A DNA stretch of 64,000 bases from Phoronis australis (taxonomy: Eukaryota > Phoronida > Phoronidae). The stretch lies in assembly GCA_002633005.1 (NCBI GenBank), contig NMRA01000166.1, forward strand, positions 312,716 to 376,715. Direction: 5' to 3'. This document shows, in pieces, positions 59,801 through 64,000 of this stretch. Each line of letters starts with the position of its first letter. Positions within the stretch are counted from its first letter, which is position 1. Under the pieces are notes generated by a model. That model was not told where the DNA came from and searched no databases. It saw nothing but the letters and a program-made list of their open reading frames with translations. The position numbers were made by a program, and so were the translations under genes.

Positions 59801-62656
59801 ACATTGACCTCTGTATTTTCATAGGTCTTCAGGTGTATACTTTGTGTTACTTCGTGACTGTGAAGGAAAAGTTCCAAGTAGAAATTTGTTTCTGGCATTC
59901 TAATGCTGTGCTAATCTCGTATGTTGGTAAATTTGTTTTTAATTCTATGTTTCTGTGGTGCTTTAAGCAACTGGTGTATAGGATGTGCTTGTATTATGAA
60001 GATTACTCACATTTTACCCCTAGCCTATTGAGGAGACAATGACCTTGCCTTTCCATTTTGCAAAGTATGCCCTCTACTGGCCACTTTATGGTACCAATAA
60101 ACAACCCTAGAAGGATACCGTATGCGGTGCAATTGTGGGCGCATTTCAACGCTCCGCGTTGCTCTTGTTATTATTTTCGAATCTTGCTGTATCATCCTTC
60201 TCTGCACAAAGAACGATAATGAAATTTCTCAATATTCATATGGAGGAGAAATCCATTGAGGCTGATTTTTGACTGATTTGAAATATTGTAGCACCCCCTA
60301 GTGGCAATTCGATTTTTTGTCTCTGCCTCAATAATATCTACCAAGTTCCTTGATGTGTTGATATTTTCCTATTGAAGAGAGTACTGCTTATACTGATTTC
60401 AGAAGTCCCCTAATGGTAATTTAGGATTTCTTTTTGTATGCCTCAGTATCTGGTACTAAATTCATTGATAGATCTTCATGAAATTTGTTAATAATGAGCA
60501 TGGTGGCAATAGTCAGTTCCAGATTTTTAGAACCAGTTTGATGCCTGTTATTCAGTGGAGGAAACTGGTTCTCAAAATGTTGGGACTCCTGTAAGTGCTT
60601 GTAACTGGACACAGTGGTACTGTTTGGTGCAACCTCTAGCTGTTTACTGCAGCATCTATCGAGTTCTTTGGACCTTTATAAAGTCTAGCATGTTTGACCA
60701 TATCGATGTGGCTACTGTGGCGCCCCTTAGTGGCAAATTATTGCATCTACTGTAACATCTACCAAATTCATGAATAGGTCATCATGAATTTTGAACTACA
60801 TGTTCCTAATGAGGAGAGCACAACTGGTGTTGATTTTCCAATGAATCCAACTATGGTGGAAATGTTTGACAGTGAACACCTCTTATATCCTCACCGTATG
60901 CCATGTACATGGTGGGTGGTGCATATCAACACTCTGCATTGCTGTTCCATTTGTGTTTGTATTCCTTTACTTTCATTCAGTTGGTCTGGTAATATTCCTT
61001 ACTGTGATAGGATTTTATTCCCGTTACCAGCTCAAGTCATCCAATGCATCGGGTTGTCATTTTCAATTTCATAGTTTTTGAATTGTTATATGTTTTTTGA
61101 ACTCGCAATTTTAGGGTTGATCAACTCCCAATAAATGAGGAAGCATTTGCTTGAGCTGATGGTGGTTTCAATGCTCTTGTTCGTCACATAAATAGAATCC
61201 TATCACGGTAAGGAATATTATGATTCCAATTTGATGAAAGTTATAGGCATAATTCAATTACTGTGTTTGCCTTAATAAGCGCCCATGCCCCCAAAGCGCC
61301 CCCCAGGCGTTTTCAGACTTCGCTAATATAAGCACCCAGCCCATGAACGTGTATACATGCGAAAAATGCCTTACCTACAGTTCTAAAATTCTACAATATT
61401 GTCTTCAATTTTTCAATAATATCCGACAGTCCTAAAAAAATCATTGTGTACGGAATTTGAAGACCATGAGCCTCGACGCTATGTTGGTATTTAGCCATGA
61501 CTAAACACTTCAAACTTTCGCAGAACTCAAAAGTTTTGCTGATCTTGCGAGGAACGTGTCCCATTATGGTCAGGCCTTTCAGAACAGACGCAGTGTACTT
61601 GTCAACAGGATTGTATTGTATTTTTCCCGTACAGGAATCCAGATTTCATTGTACGCTTGAAGACTACTAAAAAAAACTTGACCTGTGTTAGAAGCACGTG
61701 GCCAGGCAAACTTCAAAACAAACGTCACGTGACAACAACATTCATGTTCGGCCACAATTTTCTGGTGTTGCGGGGTGCGATCTAGCGCAGATTTGGACTT
61801 AATCTGCTGTTAATCCCAACTCCACAGGAACTTAAAAATCTTAGGGATGCAATTTGGAAAACTTAAGGAGGATTTCAGATAATTTGTTGAGTCGAAACTG
61901 TATTTTTATTCAAGAATTCAAGTTGCCCTATAGACGATTGCGAGGCAGCATGGCATCAGTTGGCGAGTTTTCGCCCTGGGATTTCCACACCATTTTCTGA
62001 TAAAGGATGGTAATTTAACAACGAAGTTTGAGAGCAATGCACCATAATAGATCAAGTTTGAGTCTAATTCTGGAATAAAAACTTACAAAAATTATCGACG
62101 TTGCGTCCGGATCTCACGGACTCAAACTTGATCCGTTTTCTCAACGGGATGTCTCAAAATTTTTCATGCTTTTAATGCACCACAATCTTGTGGAACGTCT
62201 GTCATAGGTTACAGATACTCCGCAGAGCGTAAATTTGTTTAATCTTTGCTTCAGATTTCAACCATTTTGGAGACCGGGTTTCAACCGCCTTAGGCTACAA
62301 TAAGCGCCCCCCTCCCGAACTGAATTTTTCTGGGTGCATATTAGGGTGAATACGGTGTTGTTTTCAGCGTGATAAACAATGTGAAATATAAATTTAATTG
62401 TATTGTTCTGCAAAAAGGGAAAATAACTGCAGACTGAAGGGATTTGGTGGTTTACACATCTATCTGCTTCTCGACTGATGGTGCGAGTTGTCGTCTTTTT
62501 ATTTTAGGTGGATCCATGAGCAGTCTAGAGGTGTCTGCTGCAGGGGACCTGAGTAGTCTGACAAGCATCTCTGTATCAACTATTGAGCAGTTGAGGGAGG
62601 AGGCAGTTAGTGTACTAAATGAAAGTTTTTACAAGAAACTCAACGAAATAGAACAG
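20840..62656 (+). CDS. NUP205: Nuclear pore complex protein Nup205, missing only the last exon
   Basis: Nup205 (Nup192 family) is a long alpha-solenoid scaffold of the inner ring of the nuclear pore, binding Nup93 and Nup35/53. Thirty-nine exons join with matching phases into 1948 codons with no internal stop; human NUP205 is about 2012 residues. Hallmarks in order: KPHFTALLKNP, HFPGLTRGLVAVLLYYDG, ERGLGNAKHRRK, GDLLPPSLFTPYL, GCSIPALLKG, LEQLLLGVN, TNLQDPG, PRTCLH, LRLTSVNRQRSHTQR, VVEVVLTACPPD, CRDSCEGHDVGR and LYILWRHLDYYL. The start ATG (MAAMALNSSAQMW) mirrors the human N-terminus. The reading ends at NEIEQ|gtaaac; the final exon of about 20-30 codons was not found and likely lies past 64000. 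Introns are mostly 0.25-1.4 kb, but intron 38 is 10.3 kb of transposon debris. Intron 37 looks U12-type. Identity is certain; a few exon borders are inferred. Confidence 0.97.
21353..21700 (+). repeat. Dispersed repeat family B, copy 2
   Basis: Counterpart of 13793-14140, same orientation; shares gtcaaaatacagc, gaccccgaaattgcacac, gtttaagtgaaaaac and cgccatttcctaaa. Confidence 0.75.
22054..22081. repeat. Short perfect palindrome
   Basis: caaagctgtata, loop ttta, then tatacagctttg: 12-bp arms with a 4-base loop; the outer gt/ac bases extend it with one mismatch. Confidence 0.9.
23352..23494 (+). CDS. NUP205: NUP205 exon 2
   Basis: Acceptor tttatcacag, donor CCA|gtacgt. Encodes AQMWTSYKKLQETVEAALLG through KPHFTALLKNP, the conserved N-terminal helices. 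Confidence 0.95.
23855..24026 (+). CDS. NUP205: NUP205 exon 3
   Basis: Acceptor gttctgaacag, donor ACAG|gtaatg. Includes ETCILSDLFDLNELAAAELL, the family's ILSDLFDI-ELAAVELL block. Confidence 0.95.
24281..24499 (+). CDS. NUP205: NUP205 exon 4
   Basis: Acceptor tttcccatcag, donor CTGG|gtaatt. Includes HFPGLTRGLVAVLLYYDGRR, one of the clearest Nup205 signatures. Confidence 0.97.
25093..25178 (+). CDS. NUP205: NUP205 exon 5
   Basis: Acceptor tgtccttcag, donor AAAG|gtaagt. Encodes DLIWNMDQAKELQLLENERG then LGNAKHRRK. Confidence 0.93.
25668..25896 (+). CDS. NUP205: NUP205 exon 6
   Basis: Acceptor gatcaccag, donor CAAG|gtagca. Encodes VSDLYSDIQSLLVECLFYWS, then KKDTLEIVKYL and LGLLMALLHCID. Confidence 0.95.
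26282..26440 (+). CDS. NUP205: NUP205 exon 7
   Basis: Acceptor ctgttcatag, donor GATG|gtaagt. Encodes GLQAVVQFAWAQTLRVLSQY, like the human LQATVRLAWALALRGISQ. Confidence 0.95.
26946..27055 (+). CDS. NUP205: NUP205 exon 8
   Basis: Acceptor catatttccag, donor AAAAG|gtactt. Acidic start (VVGECDEDEYVVD), then LNVFSFLRESVIATEKFHEK. Confidence 0.92.
27357..27477 (+). repeat. ATATAC and TATG microsatellites
   Basis: A run of acatatacatatac-type repeats at 27357-27398, then tatgtatgtatgtatatata near 27452, both in intron 8. Confidence 0.85.
27532..27594 (+). CDS. NUP205: NUP205 exon 9
   Basis: Acceptor atttttacag, donor AAAG|gtgagt. Twenty-one codons, EFYIRKLHDVITFFITHMPL plus K, matching human EFYIRRVHNLITDFLALMPMK. 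Confidence 0.96.
27958..28074 (+). CDS. NUP205: NUP205 exon 10
   Basis: Acceptor gtttgacag, donor CTA|gtaagt. Encodes VKELRNRGDEIARIIIAHKQ, then EPPANLRKDFEQLLLL. Confidence 0.96.
28766..28885 (+). CDS. NUP205: NUP205 exon 11
   Basis: Acceptor taattttag, donor CAG|gtaata. Encodes IGDMYSTDPLNLELCVDYWC, then PPEAYLRTATVGCYQPAQKQ. Confidence 0.95.
29643..29793 (+). CDS. NUP205: NUP205 exon 12
   Basis: Acceptor cttgtttccag, donor GTG|gtaaga. Encodes LNLFKFVRLSGDLLPPSLFT, then PYLHMLVGLSNSPQAAHHCF. Confidence 0.96.
29910..30199 (+). repeat. Minisatellite, 58 bp x 5
   Basis: Five units beginning gatagtaagcagtgtttagt, nearly identical, in intron 12. Only a handful of substitutions separate copies, so the array is young or homogenised. 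Confidence 0.95.
30664..30857 (+). CDS. NUP205: NUP205 exon 13
   Basis: Acceptor ctccatttcag, donor AAAAG|gtgatc. Encodes GHSVGVSWDHFFDSLRQYHA onward to LAFLSLTKLVAEK. Confidence 0.96.
31488..31715 (+). CDS. NUP205: NUP205 exon 14
   Basis: Acceptor gtttctgtag, donor AAAG|gtatct. Encodes NEKVRIALCENQQWSPLVLL, then GLAGCSIPALLKGKLYSTLA. Confidence 0.96.
31725..32005 (+). repeat. Degenerate tandem repeat, about 110 bp x 2.5
   Basis: Recurring gattgttgccagatgtgttt / gattgttagcagaagtgctt, each followed by atagctgccgtg or similar, in intron 14. Old and diverged. Confidence 0.6.
32586..32795 (+). CDS. NUP205: NUP205 exon 15
   Basis: Acceptor ttttcacag, donor CAG|gtaagt. Encodes VEIDEVETRNEEFPITLGFL, then GYRPTGFSPYLSFVVDTVLM. 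Confidence 0.96.
33083..33225 (+). repeat. Degenerate tandem repeat, about 54 bp x 3
   Basis: Units start tacttgtgtggagcttctat, tacttgaacgtgtg and tacttgtgtgtagcttccat at 33083, 33135 and 33191, in intron 15. Confidence 0.65.
33268..33444 (+). CDS. NUP205: NUP205 exon 16
   Basis: Acceptor catcatttcag, donor GAAG|gtagtg. Encodes WDVAKATLQVLYKLVHLYQA to ALTDDMFSRK. Confidence 0.94.
34278..34335 (+). CDS. NUP205: NUP205 exon 17
   Basis: Short exon: acceptor gtttttcag, donor GCAG|gtaagt. Encodes VLRIIDQSVLKLEEYSKTA, weakly conserved but in phase with both neighbours. Confidence 0.85.
34440..34690 (+). repeat. Dispersed repeat family D, copy 1
   Basis: Shared with 51640-51835: ttttcctcttttaagagg, gatttcctcttt, ttcatgcaaaaat, cacacaagcctatttatttg, cgtcacctggaaa. 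Same orientation, in intron 17. Confidence 0.8.
34973..35186 (+). CDS. NUP205: NUP205 exon 18
   Basis: Acceptor aactgctgacag, donor CATG|gtaggt. Includes LCLKLIESLLEKQPSFFTVL and SNLEQLLLGVNSRNQKADHL. Confidence 0.95.
35500..35620 (+). CDS. NUP205: NUP205 exon 19
   Basis: Acceptor tttgttcag, donor CCAAG|gtacaa. Encodes FVSHNDRLPEHALYAVKVLH, then RVCQTATTAQQLVNMFTVSK. Confidence 0.94.
35873..35951 (+). CDS. NUP205: NUP205 exon 20
   Basis: Acceptor aacattgtag, donor GAAG|gtaagt. Encodes DQENTIRHGFVECLEADEDT plus an acidic tail, like the family's GFVECLD--D. Confidence 0.93.
36293..36455 (+). repeat. Dispersed repeat family C, copy 2
   Basis: Counterpart of 17912-18065, in intron 20: gacttaagacttaagacag, cctgaaaaatatta, ctctgaaaatacag, gttactaggtataat, ttatttctaggc. 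Confidence 0.7.
36606..36743 (+). CDS. NUP205: NUP205 exon 21
   Basis: Acceptor ttaattctag, donor CCTG|gtatgt. Includes AHFLLGYELQKPVAKTNLQD, matching human LYLLGFELKKPVSTTNLQD. Confidence 0.96.
37006..37242 (+). CDS. NUP205: NUP205 exon 22
   Basis: Acceptor aatttacag, donor TCAG|gtttgt. Encodes ILGAPRTCLHSVITTLDKAV and later LRYLRTAHDFLFRHLHYVPF. Confidence 0.96.
37485..37631 (+). CDS. NUP205: NUP205 exon 23
   Basis: Acceptor attcatcaag, donor GCAG|gtgaaa. Includes SWLLKTVALDLRLTSVNRQR, then SHTQRMVDALFQD. Confidence 0.95.
38095..38187 (+). CDS. NUP205: NUP205 exon 24
   Basis: Acceptor tctcatttcag, donor ACAG|gtgaga. Encodes VPSLEVTLDVDANSSRLQVT, a variable linker. Call rests on splice sites, phase and position. 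Confidence 0.85.
38569..38813 (+). CDS. NUP205: NUP205 exon 25
   Basis: Acceptor caactttcag, donor CAG|gtaaga. Encodes RRKVLSVLDSVDFSQVYPRH, like human RRKILNILDSIDFSQ. Confidence 0.95.
39507..39698 (+). CDS. NUP205: NUP205 exon 26
   Basis: Acceptor tgattttcag; the donor AAG|gttggt is weak. Includes RQLFEAWRHVVEVVLTACPP. Phase 0 join to exon 27 supports the border. Confidence 0.92.
40015..40146 (+). repeat. Minisatellite, 18 bp x about 7
   Basis: Unit close to attatccaatgattctac, decaying toward the 3' side, in intron 26. Confidence 0.88.
40340..40577 (+). CDS. NUP205: NUP205 exon 27
   Basis: Acceptor aatttggcag, donor GCAA|gtaagt. Encodes LPELAGAVSGTVLTLVAVLR, then a Ser/Thr-rich loop longer than conserved parts. 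Confidence 0.93.
41004..41093 (+). CDS. NUP205: NUP205 exon 28
   Basis: Acceptor ttgttattgcag, donor GATG|gtattc. Encodes GGQQRVRANHYGALLYFLQI, matching GGGFQRVRTHLYGSLLYYLQI. Confidence 0.95.
41094..42198. other. NUP205 intron 28
   Basis: 1.1 kb with no repeat or coding signal that I can recognise. A 113-codon open frame at 41454 has no family resemblance. Confidence 0.5.
42199..42338 (+). CDS. NUP205: NUP205 exon 29
   Basis: Acceptor tccttttcag, donor CGG|gtaggt. Includes GENLMEVLCRDSCEGHDVGR, matching human ALMEVVCRDACDGHEIGR. Confidence 0.96.
42555..42682 (+). repeat. Direct duplication, 64 bp x 2
   Basis: ttgttcactaattgagagta and the following bases recur at 42619 with one difference (cccttgcag against cccttacag). 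Recent duplication in intron 29. Confidence 0.95.
43082..43165 (+). repeat. Dispersed repeat family E, copy 1, with hairpin
   Basis: Ends in ttgcattgattacctggaac; matches 62810-62886. Contains a perfect hairpin at 43091-43113: gtctggtaca, loop cgt, tgtaccagac. Confidence 0.7.
43205..43295 (-). mobile_element. tRNA-derived SINE-like segment
   Basis: On the minus strand it carries an A-box-like TGGCCTAGTGG (43282-43272) and a B-box-like ggttagagtccc (43238-43227). The B box sits in a T-arm-like hairpin, GTGGG, seven-base loop, CCCAC. Resembles a Ser/Leu-type tRNA head but lacks a clean cloverleaf, so a SINE is likelier than a working tRNA gene. Confidence 0.55.
43392..43583 (+). CDS. NUP205: NUP205 exon 30
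   Basis: Acceptor cacattttgcag, donor ATG|gtatga. Encodes MVALSCLDAIITIDQQHIWL, then SYLISKGYLQHIVDTL. Decayed copies of its first part precede it in intron 29. Confidence 0.95.
43823..43938 (+). CDS. NUP205: NUP205 exon 31
   Basis: Acceptor ggctgttgcag, donor GCAG|gtaagt. Encodes SLLSRIASSSRGSFALLHCN onward to DLRPSLGR. The donor lies in a 36-bp tandem duplication. Confidence 0.93.
43921..43992 (+). repeat. 36-bp tandem duplication spanning the exon 31 donor
   Basis: The unit gaggcccagccttggcaggt plus aagtccatgtaatttt occurs twice, so the donor CAG|gtaagt is present at 43939 and again at 43975. Confidence 0.95.
44459..44594 (+). CDS. NUP205: NUP205 exon 32
   Basis: Acceptor cttgttccag, donor TGAG|gtaagc. 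Includes MMARYREILFPVLRFCLASM, like human VDRYRQILLPALQLCQVIL. Confidence 0.94.
44595..46743. other. NUP205 intron 32
   Basis: 2.1 kb intron, three quarters of it a CCTAGTGGC modular element (44749-46391). The remainder shows nothing. Confidence 0.7.
44749..46391 (+). mobile_element. CCTAGTGGC modular element, full copy
   Basis: 5' palindrome gcgcccacatatctatatgt plus gg, then about three rounds of a ~448-bp higher-order repeat (gatcttgatgagatttggc at 44841, 45289; gatctttattgaattttgc at 45736), then ataaacagccctagaag, gtgggcaca, and the hairpin region caatgctccacgttg followed by ctcttgtt. No long open frame. Confidence 0.85.
46744..46876 (+). CDS. NUP205: NUP205 exon 33
   Basis: Acceptor aactgtccag, donor ATCA|gtaagt. 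Encodes VMKFVLSHTDLFCAILGNSQ, like human VLQFLISHSDTIQAILR. Confidence 0.94.
46877..48290. other. NUP205 intron 33
   Basis: 1.4 kb of AT-rich sequence. A short stretch near 47700-47800 (ttgaactcaa, ttatcaagtgcaa) loosely recalls the 3944-4385 foldback element. Otherwise nothing seen. Confidence 0.45.
48291..48533 (+). CDS. NUP205: NUP205 exon 34
   Basis: Acceptor gattttttag, donor TCTG|gtaagt. Includes LARIERQLMALLPRCLSLHS and later EIVSTIITYC. Confidence 0.92.
49010..49110 (+). repeat. Minisatellite, 21 bp x 5
   Basis: Unit close to atttaaagaatcgtccttcc. The frame reads FKESSFP repeats, but the array is inside intron 34 and not flanked by suitable splice sites. Confidence 0.88.
49394..49468 (+). 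CDS. NUP205: NUP205 exon 35
   Basis: Acceptor tattttcag, donor ACAG|gtcagt. Encodes MCTSHVLFAPNLTDGTLQSL, matching human HAVCLFTPSLSE. Confidence 0.9.
49808..49971 (+). CDS. NUP205: NUP205 exon 36
   Basis: Acceptor gatattgcag, donor AGAG|gtcagg. Encodes LAIITYAIQWCTSHFMAVFE, then LTQLTSEELKE. Confidence 0.93.
50670..50784 (+). CDS. NUP205: NUP205 exon 37
   Basis: Acceptor gtcttccag. Encodes LSGAETTDKLSTHQRQQRVK and on to LDQEIKLSL. The donor CTTT|GTATCCTT fits the U12 rather than the U2 consensus. Confidence 0.88.
50785..52054 (+). other. NUP205: Probable U12-type (minor spliceosome) intron 37 of NUP205
   Basis: Donor GTATCCTTCC equals the U12 consensus RTATCCTT. Upstream of the acceptor is ccttaat, close to the U12 branch consensus TCCTTAAC, 12 bases from the exon. 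Phase 1. Contains a copy of dispersed repeat D. Confidence 0.75.
51640..51835 (+). repeat. Dispersed repeat family D, copy 2
   Basis: Counterpart of 34440-34690: ttttcctcttttaaaagg, ttcatgcaaaaac, cacacaagcctatttattta, catcacctggaaat. Confidence 0.8.
52055..52180 (+). CDS. NUP205: NUP205 exon 38
   Basis: Acceptor ttcctacctcag, donor CAGG|gtaggg. With the T carried from exon 37 it reads YITENSLYILWRHLDYYLVR, matching human FIIETCLFILWRHLEYYLL. Confidence 0.93.
52656..53805 (-). mobile_element. CCTAGTGGC modular element, inverted copy
   Basis: Reads in reverse from acaagagcaacgtgg (3' hairpin end) to accacatataagtatgtggg (5' palindrome). Modules show as gccactaggaggc and ggccagtaggtggcgc. It interrupts the 5' palindrome of the host copy. 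Confidence 0.8.
54523..55939. mobile_element. TIR DNA transposon, 1.4 kb, TA-flanked
   Basis: Left ccgtactcgtctgggttatc and right complement ccgtactcgtccgggttacc differ at only a few positions over 24 bases. Both sides are flanked by TA. The modular element's sequence continues on each side (aaaattggcgt... and tgtttctactgtgaagagg). No transposase frame, so non-autonomous. Confidence 0.8.
56317..56410 (+). repeat. Direct duplication, 47 bp x 2
   Basis: attacgtctaatggccattt and the following bases to ccctagct repeat without a difference at 56317 and 56364. Confidence 0.95.
58636..60169 (+). mobile_element. CCTAGTGGC modular element, best-kept copy
   Basis: 5' gcgcccacatatttatatgt, then a cgtccgtccgtccgtccg run (58680), then higher-order repeats with tatctcc anchors at 58744, 59195 and 59645 (period 450), module ends cctagtggcaatttt, cctagtggccattttta, cctagtggcagtttt, and 3' gtgggcgca plus hairpin caacgctccgcgttg and ctcttgtt. 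Confidence 0.88.
60991..61219. repeat. Inverted repeat, about 29-bp arms
   Basis: aatattccttactgtgatag (60991) pairs with ctatcacggtaaggaatatt (61200-61219); the outer bases also pair. Loop about 170 bases. Could be a small TIR element. Confidence 0.7.
61261..62355. mobile_element. TIR DNA transposon, about 1.1 kb
   Basis: Left ctgtgtttgccttaataagc and right complement ccgtattcaccctaatatgc match at 18 of 25 positions, mostly differing by transitions. Inner flanks both carry gcgcccc-type tracts. TA on the left, TG on the right. Its end lies about 150 bases before NUP205 exon 39. Confidence 0.65.
62508..62656 (+). CDS. NUP205: NUP205 exon 39, last visible
   Basis: Acceptor ttattttag, donor CAG|gtaaac. 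Encodes ISVSTIEQLREEAVSVLNES, then FYKKLNEIEQ, like the human segment ending KKLLDIEG. The stop-bearing final exon is not seen. Confidence 0.92.
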
Positions 62657-62809
62657 GTAAACACATTTACTGTCAGTGTACCTTGATCTTAAGTGACTTC
62701 ATGTACTCTGAAAACGTTCAAAGCAAGATGGATGCTTTATCGTGTTATTGCACAGCTCCCAATAACTGGCATGGATTAGCATTTTTAGGTTATAATAAAT
62801 AATTAATTG

Positions 62810-62886
62810 CAGGCATATACAAGTTTTACCAGATGTGCGTATCCTGCTAAGGTGAGCACGTTGCACTGATTACCTGGAACCATTTT
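62810..62886 (+). repeat. Dispersed repeat family E, copy 2
   Basis: Starts attgcaggca, includes taccagatgtgcg, ends ttgcactgattacctggaac and cattttg, matching 43082-43165. Confidence 0.7.
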
Positions 62887-63649
62887 GGGTTATGGTTGAT
62901 TTTCTGGCTGTCAACCCTAATTAGATGTCATGAAACAGGCTAAGCCTTCGCCTGGGTTTTATAGGAAAGACAAATGTCATGCCCCTGAAGATTTTGAACT
63001 TGTTATGCGCATATGATTTATAATTGCACAAGTCAGAGAAGTGGCATGTGAAGGTGGGAGCAGGTTCCAAATTCTGGAAGGGTGTAGGATATGAAAATGA
63101 GCATTTTTGTTATTGTTTATGCTCACATTGTATAGATACAACATTATAACACCACAAGTTGTTTGGCTTATACACCCGCACTCATGGGGCCTCCCAAGAC
63201 TTACATCTAAGTCAACAAATAAAAGATGCTTGGGAGTCCATTTATTTGCAAATTTTGTAGAATATGTATTTTCTCTTATGTAATACTAAAAAAATCTGTA
63301 TTTAACACAAGTTTCATTAATCTTGATATAAATGATATTTAAGTTCAGTACATATTGTGTTGAAAACTTGCTGAAGAGAATATCCTGACATGAAAAAATA
63401 AGAAATTTTACTTTTTGTGGACTGGAGCTGGTTTTTGCACATCTTATCCTTGTCCTAATTTTTCAGTCTGTCATGCAACTAGGTCAACCGGGTGCTCAGG
63501 TCAGTCACTCATGACCTGCTTACACAATGTCTGAAGTCTGAGCTCTATAGCAGATGTTAGGTGGTTGACTGATAACTATGTCTGGGTCATTTCAGCATTT
63601 TTATCTATATTGCTATCTAAGTTTGTTTTTTTGTAAATAATTGTAAGTA

Positions 63650-64000
63650 ATTTATTTAGTGATTACAACACTGATCACTAACAGAATTAAGGCAGATACT
63701 GCACAGAGACATTTAAAAGAAATATACTCGACCGACTGTAGAAATAGTAATCTAATTAGAGTTTAAGAAAATTTGAAAATAATGAAACATGAAATAAACT
63801 ACAACACTTTGCCAGCAACAATATCCAGGCCTGTACTTGGACTTGTTACAAAATTTGAGGATCAAGATCATTCCATAGCTTACCAGCTCTGTTATGAAAG
63901 CATCGTTTTTGATTGTTGAGGGAAGATTTGGCCAATCTGCTATGGGTCGGGTTTACAAAAACAGTATTATCACACATTAGGTAGACATGAGTTAGTTTGT
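63650..64000 (-). mobile_element. LINE (non-LTR retrotransposon) 3' end
   Basis: The minus strand is open from the window edge to a stop at 63846-63848, about 51 codons, ending QKRCFHNRAGKLWNDLDPQI plus L. The F--R--KLWN-L---I pattern is the C-terminus of CR1/L2/Jockey-type ORF2. AT-rich 3' UTR follows. The rest is beyond the window. Confidence 0.65.

Larger units (their letters stand above)
52181..62507. other. NUP205 intron 38, transposon-filled
   Basis: 10.3 kb, far longer than the other NUP205 introns. Holds nested modular elements (52636-56467), another full copy (58636-60169), decayed fragments (58360-58630, 60280-60930), and two large TIR transposons (54523-55939, 61261-62355). 56500-58350 shows nothing recognisable. 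Confidence 0.8.
62657..64000. other. NUP205 last visible intron
   Basis: No exon matching the expected C-terminus was found. Contains repeat E copy 2 (62810-62886) and a LINE remnant at the edge. Confidence 0.55.

Noticed and set aside
62818-62880. Candidate last NUP205 exon (AYTSFTRCAYPAKVSTLH then stop)
   Set aside because: It lacks resemblance to the Nup205 C-terminus and lies in dispersed repeat E, which also occurs at 43082.
63468-63500. Possible 33-base exon SVMQLGQPGAQ between tttttcag and gtcagt
   Set aside because: Splice sites fit, but the peptide does not resemble the expected C-terminal helix and there is no neighbour to confirm phase.

Overview
This window is genomic DNA from an animal, most likely an invertebrate bilaterian. 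It is AT-rich, its short exons are bounded by GT-AG introns, most introns are a few hundred bases to about 2.5 kb, and the intergenic and intronic DNA is full of minisatellites, MITE-like elements and old transposon remnants. The species cannot be fixed from sequence alone. There are no bacterial operons, CRISPR arrays or rRNA genes.

Two protein genes lie head to tail on the + strand. (1) Positions 1742-16649 hold the 3' part of an apoptosis-signal-regulating kinase gene (ASK family, MAP3K5/6/15). The exons encode the region after the kinase domain, a coiled-coil stretch and the C-terminal SAM domain; the kinase domain lies upstream of the window. A probable polyadenylation signal is at 18637-18642. 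(2) Positions 20840-62656 hold NUP205, the large inner-ring scaffold nucleoporin. I could chain 39 exons with matching phases to 1948 codons with no internal stop. Human NUP205 is about 2012 residues, and the last short C-terminal exon is not visible and probably lies beyond base 64000. The two genes have no known pathway link.

Region by region: 1-18660 is the ASK gene with intronic minisatellites, three copies of one MITE family in neighbouring introns, a LINE remnant and a large inverted-repeat element. 18660-20840 is intergenic, with two copies of a hAT-like MITE just upstream of NUP205. 20840-44600 is the exon-dense part of NUP205. 44600-46740 and 52180-62500 are introns packed with a repeat-modular element. 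The tail, 62660-64000, is intronic and ends in a LINE remnant.

Most notable observations: a mobile element family with a hairpin near its end and an internal higher-order repeat of about 450 bp made of three related modules, each ending in CCTAGTGGC; a nested cluster of such elements interrupted by a TA-flanked inverted-repeat transposon; a probable U12-type intron in NUP205; a decayed tandem series of pseudo-exon copies upstream of a real NUP205 exon; a tandemly duplicated splice donor; and a possible 21-nt microexon in the ASK gene. All gene calls rest on reading the translated sequence and remembered family features, not on a database search.
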